Of a DNA stretch of 64,000 bases, positions 42,337-50,668 are shown piece after piece. Source of the stretch: Streptomyces lydicus (lineage in GTDB: Bacteria; Actinomycetota; Actinomycetes; Streptomycetales; Streptomycetaceae); assembly GCF_001729485.1 (NCBI RefSeq), contig NZ_CP017157.1:1116001-1180000 (forward strand). Reading direction: 5' to 3'. Each line of letters opens with the position of its first letter. Within the stretch, counting starts at the first letter, position 1. The position numbers were made by a program, and so were the translations under genes. The notes beneath the pieces were generated by a model. The model saw nothing but the letters and a program-made list of their open reading frames with translations, did not search any database and was not told where the DNA came from.

Positions 42337-43685
42337 ATACCGGCCCCGGTGGGTTCCAGGACGGGCATCTCCAGCGTGGTGGTGGTCTTGCCTCCCCAGT
42401 CCACGGTGGTGCCGTCGACATCCACGTCGTACAGGTACCGGCCGGTCAGGCTGTTGACGATGACGCCGCTGCGCCAGGCCATCCCGGCGAAGTTGGGGTC
42501 GATCCAGCCGTGGGTGTGCAGGGACATGTTGTGGGCGAAGATCCGGTGGTCCGGCGGGCCGTCCCAGCGCAGCGAGAAGTCCTCGTTGACGACGCACCGG
42601 CCGTCCTCGTCCAGGACCAGCCGGTCGGCGAGCTGGTCGAGCACCGCCGGCACGCCGTTGGAGAAGCCGGTCGCCAGGATCACGATGTCGGCCTCCACCG
42701 CCTCCACGCCGTTGGGGCCCTCCATGGTGAGCACCCAGCCGTCGGCCTTCGGGGAGACCCGGGTGAACTGGCGGTCCACCAGCATCCGGTAGTCCAGCCC
42801 GCGGTCGTGGAGGAAGTCCGTCTCGTACAGCCGGCGGTAGATGCCCTCCAGCAGCGGCTGCAGGATGGCGTCGCTGGAGAGCTTCTGCATCGGCAGCAGG
42901 CGCTGCCGCTCGGCGGGGGTCTGCGCGTGGAAGTAGCGCGTGTAGCCCGGCACGTACAGCTCGTTGGCGAACGGCGACTCGTCGAACGGCGCGAAGTTGC
43001 CGCGCCGGGTGACCCAGGTGACCTGGGAGGGCAGCCGGGCGTCGTCGGAGATCAGGTCGTCGAAGATCTCCGCGCCGGTCTGCCCGCCGCCGATCACCGC
43101 GACGCGCTTGCCGGTGGGGTCGATGTCGCGCAGCAGGTACTCGCTGCCGTGGAAGACGGTCTCGCCGAGGTGGGCGCGCGCCCCCTCGGGGACGAAGGGC
43201 GCCCGGCCGACGCCGAGGACCACGTCCTTGGCGCGGTACTCGCCGCGGTCCGTGCCGGCGACGAACGCCCCGCCGTCGAAGGTCAGCGACTCGACGCCGG
43301 TGCCGAACCGGAGCGTGTCCAGGCTGCGGCAGATCCACTTGAAGTACTCGTTGAACTCACGGCGTTTGACGTTGGGGTGGTCGGCGACCACGAAGCGGTT
43401 CAGCCGGCGGCTGCGCGAGAGGAAGTTGAGGAACGAGTACTCGCTGGTCGGGTCGACGAGCGTGACGCAGTCCTTGAGGAACGGCGACTGCAGCGTGGCG
43501 TTGCGGAACAGCAGGCCGGGGTGCCAGTCGAAGGCGTCCTTGCGGTCGAGGAACCGGGCGGTCACCCCGTCCTTCGGCAGCAGGGCGGCGGTGCTGAGGT
43601 TGAACGGGCCGATGCCGATGCCGAGCACGTCGAGGGTCTCGGCGGACGGTGCGGTCCCGGCGGGGCGGTTGCGGTGATCGGACAC
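42333..43685 (-). CDS. L-lysine/L-ornithine N-hydroxylase (FAD, NADPH)
   Basis: A 450-residue flavin monooxygenase of the lysine N6-/ornithine N5-hydroxylase family. It has the FAD site DVLGIGIGPFNLSTAALL (about 19-36), FDWHPGLLFRNATLQSPFLK in the substrate/FAD region, the NADPH site VAVIGGGQTGAEIF (about 205-218) and the ATGFSNG stretch near 365. It converts the side-chain amine to a hydroxylamine. GTG 43685 is chosen because GTGAGGAGCAACTGACC precedes it. It starts 2 bp after the MetRS-like gene. In siderophore loci such an enzyme sits with NRPS or NIS genes, which are absent here. Beside a MetRS-like protein it signals hydrazine formation. Confidence 0.92.
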   Translation of the reverse strand: MSDHRNRPAGTAPSAETLDVLGIGIGPFNLSTAALLPKDGVTARFLDRKDAFDWHPGLLFRNATLQSPFLKDCVTLVDPTSEYSFLNFLSRSRRLNRFVVADHPNVKRREFNEYFKWICRSLDTLRFGTGVESLTFDGGAFVAGTDRGEYRAKDVVLGVGRAPFVPEGARAHLGETVFHGSEYLLRDIDPTGKRVAVIGGGQTGAEIFDDLISDDARLPSQVTWVTRRGNFAPFDESPFANELYVPGYTRYFHAQTPAERQRLLPMQKLSSDAILQPLLEGIYRRLYETDFLHDRGLDYRMLVDRQFTRVSPKADGWVLTMEGPNGVEAVEADIVILATGFSNGVPAVLDQLADRLVLDEDGRCVVNEDFSLRWDGPPDHRIFAHNMSLHTHGWIDPNFAGMAWRSGVIVNSLTGRYLYDVDVDGTTVDWGGKTTTTLEMPVLEPTGAGI

Positions 43686-43687
43686 GG

Positions 43688-45250
43688 TCAGTTGCTCCTC
43701 ACGTGGCACACGGGTGCTATCTCGTCGGCGGTGAAGGTCTGCGGCGGCACGGGGGCCGCGGGGCGGGCGGGGCCGGACGCGCGGTCCAGGGCGGCGAGCC
43801 GCGGGCGGCCCGGCCTGCCGAGCGCCGTCCACAGGCGCTGCGCGGCCTCCGGCATGAAGGGCTCGGCGAGCAGTGCCACACCGGTCGCCCAGGCGGCGTC
43901 GGTGACCGGCGGCCGGGTCAGCCACTCGTCGAGGACCCGGACCGCGGCGGGCAGGTTGACCGCCGCCCCGGGCCGCAGCTGCGCCCCCTGTTCGTGGACG
44001 GCCGCGGCGATCCGGGCGGTGTCCTCGGCGGGCAGCGCGCCGCCGGCCCCGTTCGCCTGGCGTCCGGCGGCGGCGAGCCGTTCGCGGATGTGGTTGACGC
44101 TGTCGACGAAGGCGGCGACGGCGAAGTTGTCGCTACCGCTCGTCAGGTCCACATGGCTCAGGTGGTAGCGCAGCTCGTCGGCGGTCGCCGAGGTACGGGA
44201 GAGGAGCTCGTTCAGCCAGATGCCGTGTTTGCGGCTGGTGGAGCACTTCTCGCCCTCGAAGTCCAGGAAGTAGTTGGTCACCATGTGGTCGAACGCCTTG
44301 AGCCCGCCGTGGGCGTGTGCGAGCGCGTGGCTGGCGGCGACCCCGCCGACCGCGTTGTCGATGCCGAACAGCCCGACGGTGATCACGCCGGAGTCCCGGT
44401 GGAAGGCGTTGTGCTCGGTGCCGTGGCGCTGCCGGTAGACCTCGCCGCAGTAGAGGCTGAAGCCGAAGTACGGGTTGCTCAGCACGCCTTCGGGGCCGGC
44501 CAGTTCGCTCGGGATGCCCCAGCTGCCCGGCTGCGAGAGCCGTACCGCGCCCTTGGTCTGCCGCAGGTAGGTGACCGCGATGTCGGCGAAGTCGGGCGCC
44601 ACGTCCGAGGCCCGCACCGCGTCGACGACGTCCTCGACGGACGGCGGGCTCAGGTACCAGCTGTCGAAGTCCTCCCAGTCCAGCGGGCCTTCGTCCAGCC
44701 GCGAGTACGGTTCGAGGATCTCCGACGGCTGGTAGTGGTAGCCGCACTCCTCGCAGGCGTTGCCGCCGCCGGGGGTGTGGCACTGCGGGCAGGTGCCCTT
44801 CAGCCACACGCCGATGACATGGCGGCCGGTGTCCCGCGAGCGGGGCGTGGGGTCGGGCACCTTGACGGCGGTGCCGGCCGTCGCCAGCCGCTCCAGCAGC
44901 TCCTCGTGGGTGCGCCGGTAGGGCTCGGCGTGGTCGTCGGACAGCGGGCTGATCCAGTCGTCGAGCTCCACGCCGAGGCTGCGCAGGTCGTCACCGATCA
45001 GGGCGTGGAAGCGCCAGCAGGTCTCCGCCGGTGAGCGGCCCGCGTCGAGCGCGTCCAGCAGGATCCAGTTCTCGTAGGCGTCGCTGCCGCTCATCACCGA
45101 CACCTGGTGGCCCTCGCGGCGCAGGTGGCGGGCGAGCACATCGGCCCGCAGGTAGGCGCCCGCGGCGTGCCCGATGTGCAGCCGCCCGTTGGGCGTGGGG
45201 TGCATCGGTACGAGCAGATAGCGCTGTGGCGCCGGGGTTTCGGTGGTCAT
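43688..45250 (-). CDS. Stand-alone MetRS-like protein, candidate hydrazine synthetase
   Basis: A 520-residue class I synthetase-like protein. HIGH at 25-28 (NGRLHIGHAAGAYL), a zinc knuckle Cys154/157/166/169 (CPQC, CEEC) and KCSTSR at 335-340 in the KMSKS position place it with methionyl-tRNA synthetases. It is shorter than true MetRS and lacks a clear tRNA anticodon-binding domain, although residues after 360 are helical. In hydrazine pathways such as s56-p1 (Spb40), a MetRS-like domain fused to a cupin adenylates an amino acid and joins it to N6-hydroxylysine, giving an N-N bond. Here the cupin is not fused. Being paired with the N-hydroxylase makes that role likely; a tRNA-charging role is the alternative. 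Confidence 0.8.
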   Translation of the reverse strand: MTTETPAPQRYLLVPMHPTPNGRLHIGHAAGAYLRADVLARHLRREGHQVSVMSGSDAYENWILLDALDAGRSPAETCWRFHALIGDDLRSLGVELDDWISPLSDDHAEPYRRTHEELLERLATAGTAVKVPDPTPRSRDTGRHVIGVWLKGTCPQCHTPGGGNACEECGYHYQPSEILEPYSRLDEGPLDWEDFDSWYLSPPSVEDVVDAVRASDVAPDFADIAVTYLRQTKGAVRLSQPGSWGIPSELAGPEGVLSNPYFGFSLYCGEVYRQRHGTEHNAFHRDSGVITVGLFGIDNAVGGVAASHALAHAHGGLKAFDHMVTNYFLDFEGEKCSTSRKHGIWLNELLSRTSATADELRYHLSHVDLTSGSDNFAVAAFVDSVNHIRERLAAAGRQANGAGGALPAEDTARIAAAVHEQGAQLRPGAAVNLPAAVRVLDEWLTRPPVTDAAWATGVALLAEPFMPEAAQRLWTALGRPGRPRLAALDRASGPARPAAPVPPQTFTADEIAPVCHVRSN

Positions 45251-45276
45251 GGCACTCCTTCGTGCGTGCGGGGTGG

Positions 45277-46068
45277 CTAGATGTGCGGGACGTAGGGGGT
45301 GAAGTCGACGAGCAGGATGGAGCGTTCGCCGCGCTGCGCCTCGGGGCCCAGGCGCACCGGGCTGACGTAGTGGCTGACCTTCGGGTCGTACACGGCGTAC
45401 GAGTCCAGCGGGCCGTCGAGGGTGAACTCGGCCTCGATCAGCTCCTGGTTGACCTCCTGCGGGCGCAGGCCGGCGCAGCGCGGGGGAGCGATCACGTTCA
45501 CCCCGCCGGTGACGTTGTAGCGGCTGATCAGGTGGGCGAAGGTGAACGGTTCGCCGTCCTGGTGCAGGGCGTTGGGCGAGGGCACGGCGACCTCGTCGGC
45601 GCCGTCCACGGCCAGCTTGAGGAAGTGCACGCCGACGTGGACCAGGCCGTGGCGCAGGCTGTCCAGCTGGCAGGCTTCCTCGGCGTCGAAGAGGATGATC
45701 TGGCGCAGCAGCGCGTTGGCCCGGGCCTCGGGGGTGACCGCGGGGAAGCGGCGCCGCTCGCCGCGGTGCTCGGGGTTGTGGTCGCCCTGGTAGTACTCGG
45801 TGACCGGCCCGAGGGCCGGGTCCGGGGTGGTCGGCAGCCAGGTCAGGGACCGGTCCCAGGGGACGTAGACCGCGCGGCCGTACCTGCGGAAGCGGTGGGC
45901 GTGCGTGGCGTACGGGTCCGGGGGCAGCTCCGCGAACGCGTCCCGCAGCCGGCCGAAGAGCGCATCGGCGTCGTGCTCGCCGACCCTCTCCAGGAAGACC
46001 TCGCGGTCGTAGCGCTCAAAGCCTTTGCCGAGCAGCCGGGTTGATGCCTCGACGGACAGCGTCGTCAT
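45277..46068 (-). CDS. 2OG-Fe(II) amino-acid dioxygenase (PF10014 type)
   Basis: A 263-residue non-haem iron enzyme of the family that hydroxylates free amino acids such as isoleucine. The iron ligands fit His169 and Asp171 in NALHQDGEPFTFAHLI and His233 in KVSHYVSPVRL. An arginine for 2-oxoglutarate lies nearby (SPVRLG or RGERSILLVDF). NVTGGVN after the first ligands is family-typical. It could hydroxylate the amino-acid building block or the hydrazine product. ATG 46068 has weak ribosome-site purines. It lies 27 bp upstream of the MetRS-like gene, so both share a transcript, with a likely promoter in the 300-bp gap upstream. Confidence 0.85.
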   Translation of the reverse strand: MTTLSVEASTRLLGKGFERYDREVFLERVGEHDADALFGRLRDAFAELPPDPYATHAHRFRRYGRAVYVPWDRSLTWLPTTPDPALGPVTEYYQGDHNPEHRGERRRFPAVTPEARANALLRQIILFDAEEACQLDSLRHGLVHVGVHFLKLAVDGADEVAVPSPNALHQDGEPFTFAHLISRYNVTGGVNVIAPPRCAGLRPQEVNQELIEAEFTLDGPLDSYAVYDPKVSHYVSPVRLGPEAQRGERSILLVDFTPYVPHI

Positions 46069-46368
46069 GTTCTCTCACTCCGTGATTCGCTTCAGGGAAT
46101 CCCGCACCCGGACAGGGCGGGGCCGTTCGGACGTGCAGAGGAAAGGAAAAAAGGGCGGAAAAAGGGCGGGGAGGGGTAGGGAGGGGTGGGGAACGAGGGA
46201 GGGGAGGAAAGCACCGGCCGATGCGGCACAACCGAGGAGATGCGCAGATTCCTCAACTCGGGGTGTCCGGGAGGGATCGGCCGAGGGGGGAGTTCCGGTT
46301 CAGTGGGCCGGCCGCGTGCCGGGGACGCGCGGCCGGCCTGCCATCAGGGTCGTCGGTCTCCGTTCAGC
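46069..46368. promoter_or_regulatory. Intergenic region with long purine tract upstream of the core operon
   Basis: 300 bp without a gene, between the DJ-1 gene and the dioxygenase gene. On the plus strand 46137-46210 is almost all purine, including GGGGAGGGGTAGGGAGGGG (46167-46185) then TGGGG, capable of G-quadruplex formation. The gap probably contains the promoter of the dioxygenase - MetRS-like - hydroxylase - WD40 - EamA unit. Confidence 0.5.
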
Positions 46369-47067
46369 TCACAGGATGTCGCACAGCACCCGGGCGAGCG
46401 GCCGCGCGGACGCCGGGTTCTGGCCGGTCAGCAGGGCACGGTCACGGACGAGGTGCTCGCCCCAGGGCGGACCCGCGACGAAGCGGGCGCCGCGCTTGAC
46501 CAGGCGGCCCTCGGCCGTCCAGGGAATGAGGTCCAGCAGGCCGAGTTCGGCCTCCTCCTCGTCGGAGAAGGACGTCATCTCGTAACCGCTGAACAGCCAT
46601 TCACCGGCCACATCCATGGAGGACAGGAGCGCCGCCGGGCCGTGGCAGACCGCCGCGATGGGTTTTCCGGCGCGATGGAACTCGCTCAGCACCCGTCCGC
46701 AGTCGGGGTCGGCCCACAGGTCCGCCAACGGGCCGTACCCGCCGGGGATGAACACCGCGTCGAACCGTTCCACGTCGACGGCCGCCAGCGGCACCGGAGT
46801 GGTGAAGCGCGGACGCAGTGCCTCGACGGCGTCGATCAGTTCGGCGCAGCGCTCGGCGCTGTACCCGGTGCCCTCCGGGGTGAGCCCCGCGGGGTCGGCG
46901 CCGGCCGGTGCGCCTTCGGGGGTGGCGAGGACGGTGGAGATGCCGGCGGCCGCGAACACGGCCTCCGGATCCACGACCTCTTCCGGCCAGAATCCCGCGG
47001 TACGACAGCTTCCGTCGGTGAGTGGCAGCTCGGTGGCGGCTGACAGGATCATCAGGACCGACGTCAT
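46369..47067 (-). CDS. DJ-1/PfpI family protein
   Basis: A 232-residue protein of the DJ-1/PfpI glutamine-amidotransferase-like superfamily. The nucleophile elbow AVCHGPAALL gives Cys141-His142, and the acidic partner glutamate lies in GFWPEEVVDP (Glu29/30). VFIPGGYGPLADL is the usual strand-loop before it. Members act as glyoxalases, chaperone-like Hsp31 proteins or hydratases. Its extended length and the TPEGTGYSAE segment fit the Hsp31-like or related branch. In this locus it might detoxify an aldehyde or act on an intermediate, which is inference only. It follows the cupin gene by 85 bp on the same strand. Confidence 0.85.
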   Translation of the reverse strand: MTSVLMILSAATELPLTDGSCRTAGFWPEEVVDPEAVFAAAGISTVLATPEGAPAGADPAGLTPEGTGYSAERCAELIDAVEALRPRFTTPVPLAAVDVERFDAVFIPGGYGPLADLWADPDCGRVLSEFHRAGKPIAAVCHGPAALLSSMDVAGEWLFSGYEMTSFSDEEEAELGLLDLIPWTAEGRLVKRGARFVAGPPWGEHLVRDRALLTGQNPASARPLARVLCDIL

Positions 47068-47152
47068 GGCTGCTCTCCTTCCTGTGTGGGTGGGTTCGGG
47101 CGGTCGCCTGCGGTGCCCGCCGCGCGCGGCACGCGCCGCAGGCGACCCCCGC

Positions 47153-48226
47153 TTACTGGCCGGCCGGCTCCTCGGCGTAGAGGCCGAGTCGCTCCAGCAG
47201 AGGGAACTCGTTGTACGAGAACAGCACGGCCTCTTCGGTGCCGGGGTTGGCGTGGCTGTGCCACGACCAGGACGGCACGCAGAAGGTGTCCCCGGCGCTC
47301 CAGGCGTGGTCCACGCCGTCGATCGTCACGGTGCCGCGCCCCTGCGCGGCCACGTAGACGACCGAGCCGGTGTGCCGGTGGCTGCGGGTGTGCTCGCCCG
47401 CCGCCAGCAGCTGCAGCTTCGCGCCGACGGTGGGGGTCACCGACCCGCCCGTGGCCGGGTTGGTGTACTCCATGATCACGCCGTCGAAGGCGGAGTGCTG
47501 CCCGGCCCGCGCGGCCGCCGCCAGCGCCTCGCGGCACTTCTCCCACGGGAAGGAGAACAGCGGGGAGTTCTCGGCGCGCCGGCGGGTGTCGGGCAGCAGC
47601 AGGCCGCCGTAGCGGGCGAGGGTGTCGTTGCGCGGGCCGCCGGTGAGGTGGGTGCCCTGCGGGTGCAACTCGAAGAAGTTCGCCCCGAGGGTGTTGACCA
47701 GCGGATCGTCGGTGCAGTCCTGCCAGATGACGAGCCCGTCGTCGGCGTCGTTGCCGTGTTCGTGCCACAGCCGGCTGGGCGTGATCACCACATCGCCCGG
47801 GCCGACGGGCATCCGGTCGCCGTCGACGGCCGTCCAGCCGCCCTCGCCCTCCAGCACGAACCGGATCGCGGAGGCGGCGTGCCGGTGGGCGGTCATCCTC
47901 TCGTGCGGTTTGAGGGTCTGCAGCCCCGAGTACAGGTGGCCGACGGCCGCCTCGTGATCGGGGTGGCCGGGGTTCAGATGGGTGATCACCCGCAGGGCGG
48001 CGTCCTCGCCCTTGACGAACTCCGCGGCCTCGACGGCGAACGGACGCAGTTCCGCGTAGCGCCACAGGGCGGGCACCGAACGGGGGGCCGGGGTCCAGGA
48101 CTGGTTCTCGTTGGCGGCGCTCCACCGCCCGACGGCGTGGTGGTGGAGCAGCCGGCCGGCGAAGGTCTCCGGCTCCGCGGGCCCGGTCCGTCCGGGGCGG
48201 GCCACGCCGGTCAGGGCCGGGCTCAT
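47153..48226 (-). CDS. Bicupin protein, gentisate 1,2-dioxygenase-like
   Basis: A 357-residue double cupin. The first cupin holds MTAHRHAASAIRFVLEGEG and later RLWHEHGN. The second holds TRSHRHTGSVVYVAAQGRG and SWSWHSHAN. Histidines sit at iron-ligand positions in both, although usually only one site is active. The overall plan matches gentisate/1-hydroxy-2-naphthoate ring-cleaving dioxygenases. No other aromatic catabolism genes are present, so it may have been recruited for biosynthesis, or could supply the cupin function that is fused to MetRS in known hydrazine synthetases (a hypothesis). ATG 48226 overlaps the decarboxylase stop by 4 bp. Confidence 0.85.
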   Translation of the reverse strand: MSPALTGVARPGRTGPAEPETFAGRLLHHHAVGRWSAANENQSWTPAPRSVPALWRYAELRPFAVEAAEFVKGEDAALRVITHLNPGHPDHEAAVGHLYSGLQTLKPHERMTAHRHAASAIRFVLEGEGGWTAVDGDRMPVGPGDVVITPSRLWHEHGNDADDGLVIWQDCTDDPLVNTLGANFFELHPQGTHLTGGPRNDTLARYGGLLLPDTRRRAENSPLFSFPWEKCREALAAAARAGQHSAFDGVIMEYTNPATGGSVTPTVGAKLQLLAAGEHTRSHRHTGSVVYVAAQGRGTVTIDGVDHAWSAGDTFCVPSWSWHSHANPGTEEAVLFSYNEFPLLERLGLYAEEPAGQ

Positions 48227-49701
48227 AACGTGCTCCGTTCGGTCAGGCGCGGGGCCGCACAGCGTTCGGCGGCGGCGGTGAGTTCGCCCCACAGGGCGTC
48301 GATGTCGGCTTCGGTGGTGTGGATGTTCCCGATGGAGATGCGTAGCGCATACCCCGTGGGCAGCACGGTGTGCGAGACGAAGGAGGTCCCGGCGTCGTTG
48401 ACGGCCCGGTGGACGCGCCGGTTGAGCGCGTCGGTCTCCTCGTCGTCGAGGTCCCGGTCGTGCGGGCGGTGGCGCAGGCACACCAGCGGGAAGGGCGAGT
48501 CGTTCTCCACCGTCCAGTCCGGGTGGGCGCGGGCCCGCGCCCGCAGCCCGTCGGCGAGGGCGGCCGCGGCGCTCAGCCGGCTGGTGAGGCCCGCGACCCC
48601 GAACGTCTTGATCAGCCACCACAGTTTGAGCGCCCGGAACTGCCGGCCCAGCTGGAGCGAGTAGTTCATGAAGTCCACGCTGCCGTCCTCGTGGCGGGTG
48701 CGCAGGTACTCCGGTACGACGCGGAAGGTGTTGGTGAGGGCGTCGCGGTGCCGGCAGAACAGCGCGCCGGCCTCCATCGGGCTCAGCAGGACCTTGTGCG
48801 GGTTGGCCACCACCGAGTCGGCCCGGGACAGGTCGGGCAGCAGCGGGCGCACCTCGGGCGCCAGCCGCCAGAAGCCGCCGTACGCCGCGTCGACGTGCAG
48901 CCAGGTGTCGTGCGCGGCGCACACCTCGGCGATCTCCTCGACCGGGTCGATCGCCCCGATGGAGGTGGTGCCGACGTTCGCGACCACGGCCAGCGGCCGG
49001 TGCCCGCTGCGCACGTCCCGCTCCAGGGCCGCCCGCAGCGCCTCGGGGTCGAGCCGGCCGGTGGGACCGGCGGGGAGGCGTACGACGTTGTCGAGGCCGA
49101 TGCCGAGGGTGATCGCGGCCTTGTCGACGGAGCTGTGGGTCTGGTCGGAGGCGTAGATCCGCAGCCGCGGCAGGTCCCGGCCGGCCAGCCCCTGCTGCCG
49201 GATGTCCAGGCCGGACAGCCGCTCCCGGGCGGCGGCCAGGGCGTAGAGCGTGCCCAGGGAGGCGCCGTCGACGAGTACCGAGTCCTGCGCCACGGGGTAG
49301 CCGACCATCTGCGCGAGCCAGTCGAGGACCGTCAGTTCCACGGCGGCGGCGGCCGGCGCGGCGTCCCACAGCATCACGTTGACGTTCATCGCCGCGGTGA
49401 ACATCTCGGCCAGGATGGCCGGTCCGCTGGAGCTGTTGCTGAAGTACGCGTGGAACCGCGGATGGTTCCACAGGGTGAGGTTGGGACGGACGTCGTCCCA
49501 GGTCTGGCGGAGGATCTCGGGGAACGGCTGCGGTGCGGTGGGCAGCGGTTCGTCGATGACCGCGCGGATCTCCTGTGCGGAGCGCGTGGTGGTGACGGGC
49601 TGGGTGCGCAACGTCGTGAAGTGCTCGCGCAGTTGGGACAACAGGAGGTGGCCGTTCTTCTCCAGCTCTTCGGGGCTCCAGTCCCCGACGTTCTCACTCA
49701 T
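48223..49701 (-). CDS. PLP-dependent amino-acid decarboxylase (AADC family)
   Basis: A 492-residue group II decarboxylase. PLP is expected on Lys303 in NPHKVLLSP, with Asp271 in HVDAAYGG pairing the pyridine nitrogen and His189 stacking (SDQTHSSVDKAA). ANVGTTSIGAIDPVEEI is also typical. The family includes aromatic amino-acid, glutamate and diaminobutyrate decarboxylases and some amine-oxidising aldehyde synthases; the substrate is not readable. In a lysine-based N-N pathway it could remove a carboxylate from a building block or product. ATG 49701 is preceded by AGGACACCC. It is coupled to the bicupin gene by a 4-bp overlap. Confidence 0.9.
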   Translation of the reverse strand: MSENVGDWSPEELEKNGHLLLSQLREHFTTLRTQPVTTTRSAQEIRAVIDEPLPTAPQPFPEILRQTWDDVRPNLTLWNHPRFHAYFSNSSSGPAILAEMFTAAMNVNVMLWDAAPAAAAVELTVLDWLAQMVGYPVAQDSVLVDGASLGTLYALAAARERLSGLDIRQQGLAGRDLPRLRIYASDQTHSSVDKAAITLGIGLDNVVRLPAGPTGRLDPEALRAALERDVRSGHRPLAVVANVGTTSIGAIDPVEEIAEVCAAHDTWLHVDAAYGGFWRLAPEVRPLLPDLSRADSVVANPHKVLLSPMEAGALFCRHRDALTNTFRVVPEYLRTRHEDGSVDFMNYSLQLGRQFRALKLWWLIKTFGVAGLTSRLSAAAALADGLRARARAHPDWTVENDSPFPLVCLRHRPHDRDLDDEETDALNRRVHRAVNDAGTSFVSHTVLPTGYALRISIGNIHTTEADIDALWGELTAAAERCAAPRLTERSTL

Positions 49702-49740
49702 GGGTGTCCTTACGTGGCACAGGGAGCGGACGGCGGCGGC

Positions 49741-50064
49741 TCAGTGGTCGTGCTCGACCTCGACCTCCAGCTCGGTGGCGTAGCGGATCTGCCGCGGGCG
49801 GGTGCAGTACGTGCGGTACAGCGGTTCCGCCAGGGCCTCCTCGGTCTTCAGCAGGTCCTCGTGGTCCTGCTTGCTGCGCCACGCGTACTGCCACGTCACC
49901 TGGCGCGGATCGGCCTCGTCCTGGAAGAAGCTGGCGTGCCCGTGCCAGCCGGCGTGGGCGTGGGCGTTGTCGCCCAGCGCGTCGTCCATCTGCTGCATGA
50001 CCTTCGTCGCCTGCGTGGCGGCGTCGTCGTTCAGGTACCAGGTCTCGATCACCGTGATGGCCAT
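49741..50064 (-). CDS. Small ABM-like protein (107 aa)
   Basis: A 107-residue protein with the strand-helix pattern of dimeric alpha-beta barrel (antibiotic biosynthesis monooxygenase-like) proteins: ITVIETWYLND, a helix ATQATKVMQQMDDAL, a His-rich strand AHAHAGWHGHASFFQDEA, QVTWQYAWRSKQDHEDLL and a terminal acidic strand. Such proteins can be cofactor-free oxygenases or subunit-like accessories. The cluster of four histidines and the final HDH are unusual and might bind metal. The ATG at 50064 follows CAAGGAGACAGC. It lies between two other small genes of the locus. Confidence 0.6.
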   Translation of the reverse strand: MAITVIETWYLNDDAATQATKVMQQMDDALGDNAHAHAGWHGHASFFQDEADPRQVTWQYAWRSKQDHEDLLKTEEALAEPLYRTYCTRPRQIRYATELEVEVEHDH

Positions 50065-50108
50065 GGCTGTCTCCTTGAGGTGTGTGGTGTGTGGTGTGCG
50101 GGGGTGCG

Positions 50109-50618
50109 TCAGGCGTTGGCGTTGAAGTAGTCCTGGAGCAGCGACTGGCCGCCGGGGACGAACTTCTCGCAGATGAGCTTGTGGCTCGCGCGGTTCTGGG
50201 ACTGCGCCCGCCAGAGGCGGGTGGCGGCGCGCTCGACGTCCTCGGGCACGCTGCCCGCGCGGATGGCGCTCTTCAGGCCGGTGCGGATCGTGCGCATGAG
50301 GTGCAGCATCCGCTCGTGGTCGGTGTTGAACTTCCCGGAGAAGCCGGGGTTCAGCCAGGGCGGTTCCATGGACGGCCGGATGAGGCTCTCGTACGCCGTC
50401 GCCGGGAAATCCGACGCGTAGCGCATGCACGAGGTGGCGGCGCCGTAGAGCCGGCTGAGGGTGTCCAGCAGTGGCCGGGTGGCCTGCCAGTCACGTTCCT
50501 CGACGCATTTCTGTAATGACGTGAGGTACGTGTTCATCACGGTGAGATGCAGATGGAAGACGTGATGTCCGAGCTTCCACCGGCGCACTGCTGTCTGCTG
50601 TTCCTGCGATATGTGCAT
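50109..50618 (-). CDS. Unassigned helical protein in the N-N locus (169 aa)
   Basis: A 169-residue, mainly helical cytoplasmic protein (RRWKLGHHVFHLHLTVMNTY, then SRLYGAATSCMRYASDFPAT, HERMLHLMRTIRTGLKSAI). HHxxHxH near the N-terminus and HERMLH further on could form a metal or haem site, but no known family is recognised. ATG 50618 is used; a GTG directly before it is in frame. It lies 44 bp upstream of the ABM-like gene on the same strand. A new enzyme or a carrier-type partner is possible. Confidence 0.6.
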   Translation of the reverse strand: MHISQEQQTAVRRWKLGHHVFHLHLTVMNTYLTSLQKCVEERDWQATRPLLDTLSRLYGAATSCMRYASDFPATAYESLIRPSMEPPWLNPGFSGKFNTDHERMLHLMRTIRTGLKSAIRAGSVPEDVERAATRLWRAQSQNRASHKLICEKFVPGGQSLLQDYFNANA

Positions 50619-50668
50619 CACTGTCGCGCGCTCCCTTTTCCTACCGGGGGGTCGGAATTCCGGGCCGG

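Noticed and set aside
39982..42792. 936-codon plus-strand frame opposite the WD40 protein
   Set aside because: Low-complexity antisense of a well-supported WD40 gene; no domain, no start site.
42333..43685. Siderophore locus based on the N-hydroxylase
   Set aside because: No NIS synthetase, NRPS, acyltransferase or ferric-siderophore uptake genes are nearby, and the MetRS-like neighbour fits hydrazine chemistry better.
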